In this document: in pieces, positions 61,081-64,000 of the stretch | How the letters are laid out: every line of letters starts with the position of its first letter | How positions within the stretch are numbered: the first letter of the stretch is position 1 | Program-made: the position numbers and the translations under genes | Assembly (NCBI RefSeq): GCF_001013475.1 | Contig: NZ_JZEF01000002.1 | Span: forward strand, 188,785 to 252,784 | Source: Xanthomonas arboricola pv. juglandis | GTDB taxonomy: Bacteria > Pseudomonadota > Gammaproteobacteria > Xanthomonadales > Xanthomonadaceae | Direction of reading: 5' to 3' | DNA length: 64,000 nucleotides | Notes under the pieces: model-generated | Told to the model about the DNA's origin: nothing | What the model saw: the letters and a program-made list of their open reading frames with translations, nothing else | The model's database searches: none

Positions 61081-63219
61081 ATGCCCAGACTTACCTTGTT
61101 GGCCGCCGCCTGCGGCCTGTTCGCCACGAGCGCCGCACCGCCCGTCCTGGCCGCCGATCCGGCGCCGCCCGCCTCCACACCGATCCAGCGATTGCCCACC
61201 GTGCAGGTGGACGCCGCACGCGTGCGCGGGGTGGACGACTTCGACCTGCCGGCCTCGTTCACCGTGGTGGCAGCCGACGACGACAATCGCCGCGGCGCGC
61301 AGGTGTCCGAACTGCTGGACGGCATCCCCGGCCTGGTGGCGCGCGATCGCCAGAACTACGCGCAGGACACCCAACTGTCGATCCGCGGCTTCGGTGCGCG
61401 TTCCACCTTCGGCGTGCGCGGCGTGCGCCTGCTGGTCGACGGTATCCCGGCCAGCATGCCCGATGGCCAGGGCCAGCTCTCGCACTTCAACGTGCTGGGC
61501 GCCGAGCGGGTGGAAGTGCTGCGCGGGCCGTTTTCGGCGCTGTACGGCAACTCCTCCGGCGGTGTGCTGCAGCTGTGGAGCGCCGACGGCAAGCCGGGCG
61601 ACCCGTGGCGGCTGCGCGCCACCTACGGCAGCAATGCCACCGTCAACACGGGTGCGCAATTGCTCGGCCAGCAGGGCGCGGTGCACTACAACCTGGCCGC
61701 CAATCATTTCGAAACCGACGGCTTCCGCGCCCATAGCCGCGCAAAGCGCGATTCGGTCAACGCCAAGCTCGGCTTCGATCTGGCCGAAGGCCGCCGGCTG
61801 GACCTGGTGCTCAATTACCTGGACGCACCGGATGCGCAGGATCCGCTCGGTTTGACCCGCGCCCAGTTCACTGCCGACCCGGCGCAGGCCACGTCGGTGG
61901 CCACCCAGTTCAACACCCGCAAATCGGTGCGCCAATCGCAGGCCGGCGCCATCTTCACCCAGCAGTTGGACAGCCAGACGCTGCGGCTGATGGCCTACGG
62001 CGGGCAGCGCAGCGTGGAGCAGTTCCTGGCGATCCCGGTGGCGGTGCAGCGCAATCCGCTGCACTCGGGCGGGGTGATCGATCTGGACAGCAATTACGAA
62101 GGTGCCGACGCGCGTTGGGCCTGGCAAGGCGAGGCCCTGGGCCGGCCCCTGCAGCTGACCGTGGGCGCAAACGTGGATCGTCAACGCCAGCACCGCACCG
62201 GTTACGAGAATTTCGTCGGCGATACGCTGGGCGTGCAGGGCGCGCTGCGCCGCAACCAGCGCGACCAGGTCGAGAACGTGGACCAGTTTGCGCAGGCCTG
62301 GTGGCAATGGAGCCCGCGCTGGTCGGCCTTGCTGGGCGTGCGCCATAGCCAAGTGCGCTTCGACTCGGACGACCACTACATCGTCGGGCGCAATCCCGAC
62401 GACAGCGGCCAACGCGATTATTCGGCGACCACGCCGGTGGCCGGCATCGTGTTCCGTGCCGCCGACGATCTGCGTTTCTACGCCTCGGTGGGACGCGGGT
62501 TCGAAACGCCCACCTTCAACGAGCTGGGCTATCGCAGCGACGGCGGCGCCGGCCTGGCGCTGGATCTGGGCGCGGCGACCAGCCGCAATTATGAGATCGG
62601 CAGCAAGTGGCGCGCACAAAGCGGCGCAGCAGTGGAAGTGGCGCTGTTCCGCGCCGACACCGACGACGAACTGGCGGTGGCCAGCAACACCAACGGCCGC
62701 AGCACCTACCGCAACATCGGCGCCACCCGCCGCCAGGGCGCGGAGCTGAGCTGGAATCAGCCGGTGGGCACCACCCAGCAGCTGCAGCTGGCCTGTACCT
62801 TCGTCGATGCCACCGTGCGCGATGGCTACCTCACCTGCGCCAGCAGCGGCTGCGCCACGCCCACCGCGCCGGTGGCCAGCGGCGCGCGCCTGCCGGGCGT
62901 GCCGCGTCAGCAGCTGTTCGCGCGCTGGCAGTGGCAGCCGCTGCAATGGCAGTTCGCCGCCGAAACGGTGGCCTCCGACGCCACCGTGGTCAACGACTTG
63001 GCCAGCGAGCGTGCGCCCGGCTACGCGCTGGTCAACCTGGAAGCGTCCCGGCGCTGGACCACCACGCTGGGCGGGCTGCGCACCTTCGCCCGCATCGACA
63101 ATGCGCTGGACCGGCACTACATCGGCTCGGTGATCGTCAACGACGCCAACGGGCGCTATTACGAACCCGGTCCGGACCGCACCTACACGGTCGGCCTGCA
63201 ATGGGATTTCGGCGGCTGA
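61081..63219 (+). CDS. TonB-dependent receptor
   Basis: 712 residues: signal peptide, plug (LPTVQVDAARVRGVDDFDLPASFTVV, GAQVSELLDGIPGLVARDRQNYAQDTQLSIRGFGARSTFGVRGVRLLVDGIPASMPDGQGQLSHFNVLGAERVEVLRGPFSALYGNSSGGV) and a barrel ending DRTYTVGLQWDFGG. The plug is like siderophore or metal receptors (FecA/OprC-like) rather than the long carbohydrate receptors. ATG 61081 starts the signal peptide. Divergent from tyrB. Its 3' end is duplicated downstream. Confidence 0.93.
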   Translation: MPRLTLLAAACGLFATSAAPPVLAADPAPPASTPIQRLPTVQVDAARVRGVDDFDLPASFTVVAADDDNRRGAQVSELLDGIPGLVARDRQNYAQDTQLSIRGFGARSTFGVRGVRLLVDGIPASMPDGQGQLSHFNVLGAERVEVLRGPFSALYGNSSGGVLQLWSADGKPGDPWRLRATYGSNATVNTGAQLLGQQGAVHYNLAANHFETDGFRAHSRAKRDSVNAKLGFDLAEGRRLDLVLNYLDAPDAQDPLGLTRAQFTADPAQATSVATQFNTRKSVRQSQAGAIFTQQLDSQTLRLMAYGGQRSVEQFLAIPVAVQRNPLHSGGVIDLDSNYEGADARWAWQGEALGRPLQLTVGANVDRQRQHRTGYENFVGDTLGVQGALRRNQRDQVENVDQFAQAWWQWSPRWSALLGVRHSQVRFDSDDHYIVGRNPDDSGQRDYSATTPVAGIVFRAADDLRFYASVGRGFETPTFNELGYRSDGGAGLALDLGAATSRNYEIGSKWRAQSGAAVEVALFRADTDDELAVASNTNGRSTYRNIGATRRQGAELSWNQPVGTTQQLQLACTFVDATVRDGYLTCASSGCATPTAPVASGARLPGVPRQQLFARWQWQPLQWQFAAETVASDATVVNDLASERAPGYALVNLEASRRWTTTLGGLRTFARIDNALDRHYIGSVIVNDANGRYYEPGPDRTYTVGLQWDFGG

Positions 63220-63427
63220 TCCGGCCGCAGGCGGTGCGCATGCAACGACACGCACCGCCCGTAGGAGCGCCCCGGGCGCGACGGAGCCATCACGTGGCGG
63301 CACAGCAGCGCGCGGATGCACCGCCAACACACAGTCCGACCGCAATGGGATTTTGGCGGCTGATCCGGCCGCAGGCGGCGCGCATGCAACAACGCGCACA
63401 CCGCCTGTAGGAGCGCACCCGGGCGCG
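63187..63427 (+). repeat. Duplicated 3' end of the TonB receptor gene
   Basis: About 95 bases at 63187-63280 recur at 63331-63427: both have GCAATGGGATTT(C/T)GGCGGC, TGATCCGGCCGCAGGCGG, GCGCATGCAAC and GTAGGAGCGC-CCCGGGCGCG. The first copy includes the last receptor codons (QWDFGG and stop); the second is out of context. The GTAGGAGCGC...GGGCGCG part resembles REP-like elements of Xanthomonas. Confidence 0.8.
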
Positions 63428-63876
63428 CCGCCGCCGCAAGGGTTGCCATCGACACGCCACACCAGGTCCCGCCATGATCCTCATCGATCGCGCCCACGCA
63501 GACCGGTTTCTCCTGCGCGAGGACAACCGCTCTGGCTGGACAGCAACTGCGCGATATCGGCGCAGCAGAGGGCAGGCGTGTTGCAGACAGGGCGCGCGGC
63601 AGGACGCGCGGGCGGAGGGGTGTGCGCATGCGTCAGGCCGAGATGCGGGCGGGAGCTGCGGGCTTGCACGCGAGCCTGTGCCACTCATGCACGAAATGGT
63701 GTGCGGCGACGAGAGCCTGAAGGCAAGTGCCGCTACCTGTGCGCGACAGCGTGCGCGTGTTGTCCTCGCACGTGCAGCAGCCGGCGTCGAGTCGCTGCGC
63801 CCCGAATCGGCCGGGCTGGTTGGCTTCTTGCGCGCGGGCGCGGTGCGGCGCCCGCGTGCGTGCGTGCCCGGCGCGC
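63428..63876. other. Gene-free stretch
   Basis: Several overlapping frames on both strands show no ribosome site, conserved motif or normal amino acid composition (very rich in Arg/Ala/Cys). I see nothing else in it. Confidence 0.5.
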
Positions 63877-64000
63877 TCAGCGGCGCGCCGGCAGGTGGAT
63901 GCCGGCGATCATGCAACGCACCGAGCCGCCGGCCAGCTCGATGCTGGGCACCGCCAGCGGCAGCAGGCGCGCACTGACGGCGATGCGCCGCTTCTGGGCG
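63877..64000 (-). CDS. C-terminus of an arginine-deiminase-fold enzyme (CtlX-like)
   Basis: The last 40 codons read AQKRRIAVSARLLPLAVPSIELAGGSVRCMIAGIHLPARR before the stop. SIELAGGSVRCMIAGIHLP matches the end of arginine deiminase/dimethylargininase-like amidinotransferases, where the Cys is the nucleophile in the GGG/S-x-RCM motif. The 5' part lies outside the window. Confidence 0.7.
   Translation of the reverse strand, partial: AQKRRIAVSARLLPLAVPSIELAGGSVRCMIAGIHLPARR

Noticed and set aside
60265-63462. 1065-codon minus-strand frame opposite the second TonB receptor
   Set aside because: Shadow frame; the plus strand encodes a complete receptor with signal peptide.
63474-63977. 167-codon plus-strand frame near the right edge
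   Set aside because: Arg/Ala/Cys-rich, no ribosome site, overlaps the conserved minus-strand CtlX-like end.

Overview
The window is a GC-rich chromosomal segment of a Xanthomonas. The reasons are a full-length avrBs2 effector gene with an HrpX-type PIP box, two TonB-dependent receptor genes, a fructose-1,6-bisphosphatase and tyrB pair, a protealysin/emfourin pair and a large cyclic beta-glucan synthase, all in strongly GC3-biased codon use. Most of the sequence is ordinary chromosome. An accessory stretch from about 28.4 to 35 kb is lower in GC and patchy in origin.

Left part (1-28.4 kb): an NdvB-type glucan synthase runs off the left edge. It is followed by a decayed trypsin-like protease and a BlaI/M56 two-gene regulatory operon with a clear operator. 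Next come a saccharopine-dehydrogenase-like gene with an apparent pair of compensating frameshifts, then a TonB receptor with a DUF1868 protein, divergent from a ROK regulator. avrBs2 follows, then the mrfAB DNA-repair helicase/exonuclease pair, a hemolysin III protein, a Phd/ParE toxin-antitoxin pair, two 5'-truncated genes meeting at a deletion scar, a TupA-like ATP-grasp gene, and a LysR/SDR divergon.

Accessory part (about 28.4-35 kb): an HxlR gene with an odd tail abuts a low-GC DUF262/DUF1524 gene, probably a nuclease used in phage or DNA restriction. A small secreted protein has a G9 tract as its ribosome site. Then comes the most striking structure in the window: two head-to-head loci, each with a short terminator-ended RNA complementary to the leader of its own downstream gene. 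One gene is a SymE-like toxin, the other a small uncharacterised protein. The leaders contain hairpins with compensating base changes, and the arrangement matches phage P1 C4 antisense RNA control. A FecI-like sigma factor overlaps symE. A PIP box with correct spacing precedes a gene for a protein that begins MGNC and so looks like a lipidated type III effector that I cannot assign to a family.

Right part (35-64 kb): an S9 lipoprotein peptidase, DoxX/HxlR divergon, CsbD, a hybrid histidine kinase, an HDOD protein, an M4 protease with its inhibitor, NAD-binding and NUDIX proteins, an esterase, a host-attachment-family/thioredoxin pair and an MFS transporter. EcsC, a DUF938 methyltransferase and a relic of a MoxR-type operon follow; a deletion has fused that relic to the first 60 codons of an epoxide hydrolase. 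Then come NmrA/TetR, small hypotheticals, fbp, tyrB, a second TonB receptor whose 3' end is duplicated downstream, and the C-terminus of an arginine-deiminase-fold enzyme at the right edge.
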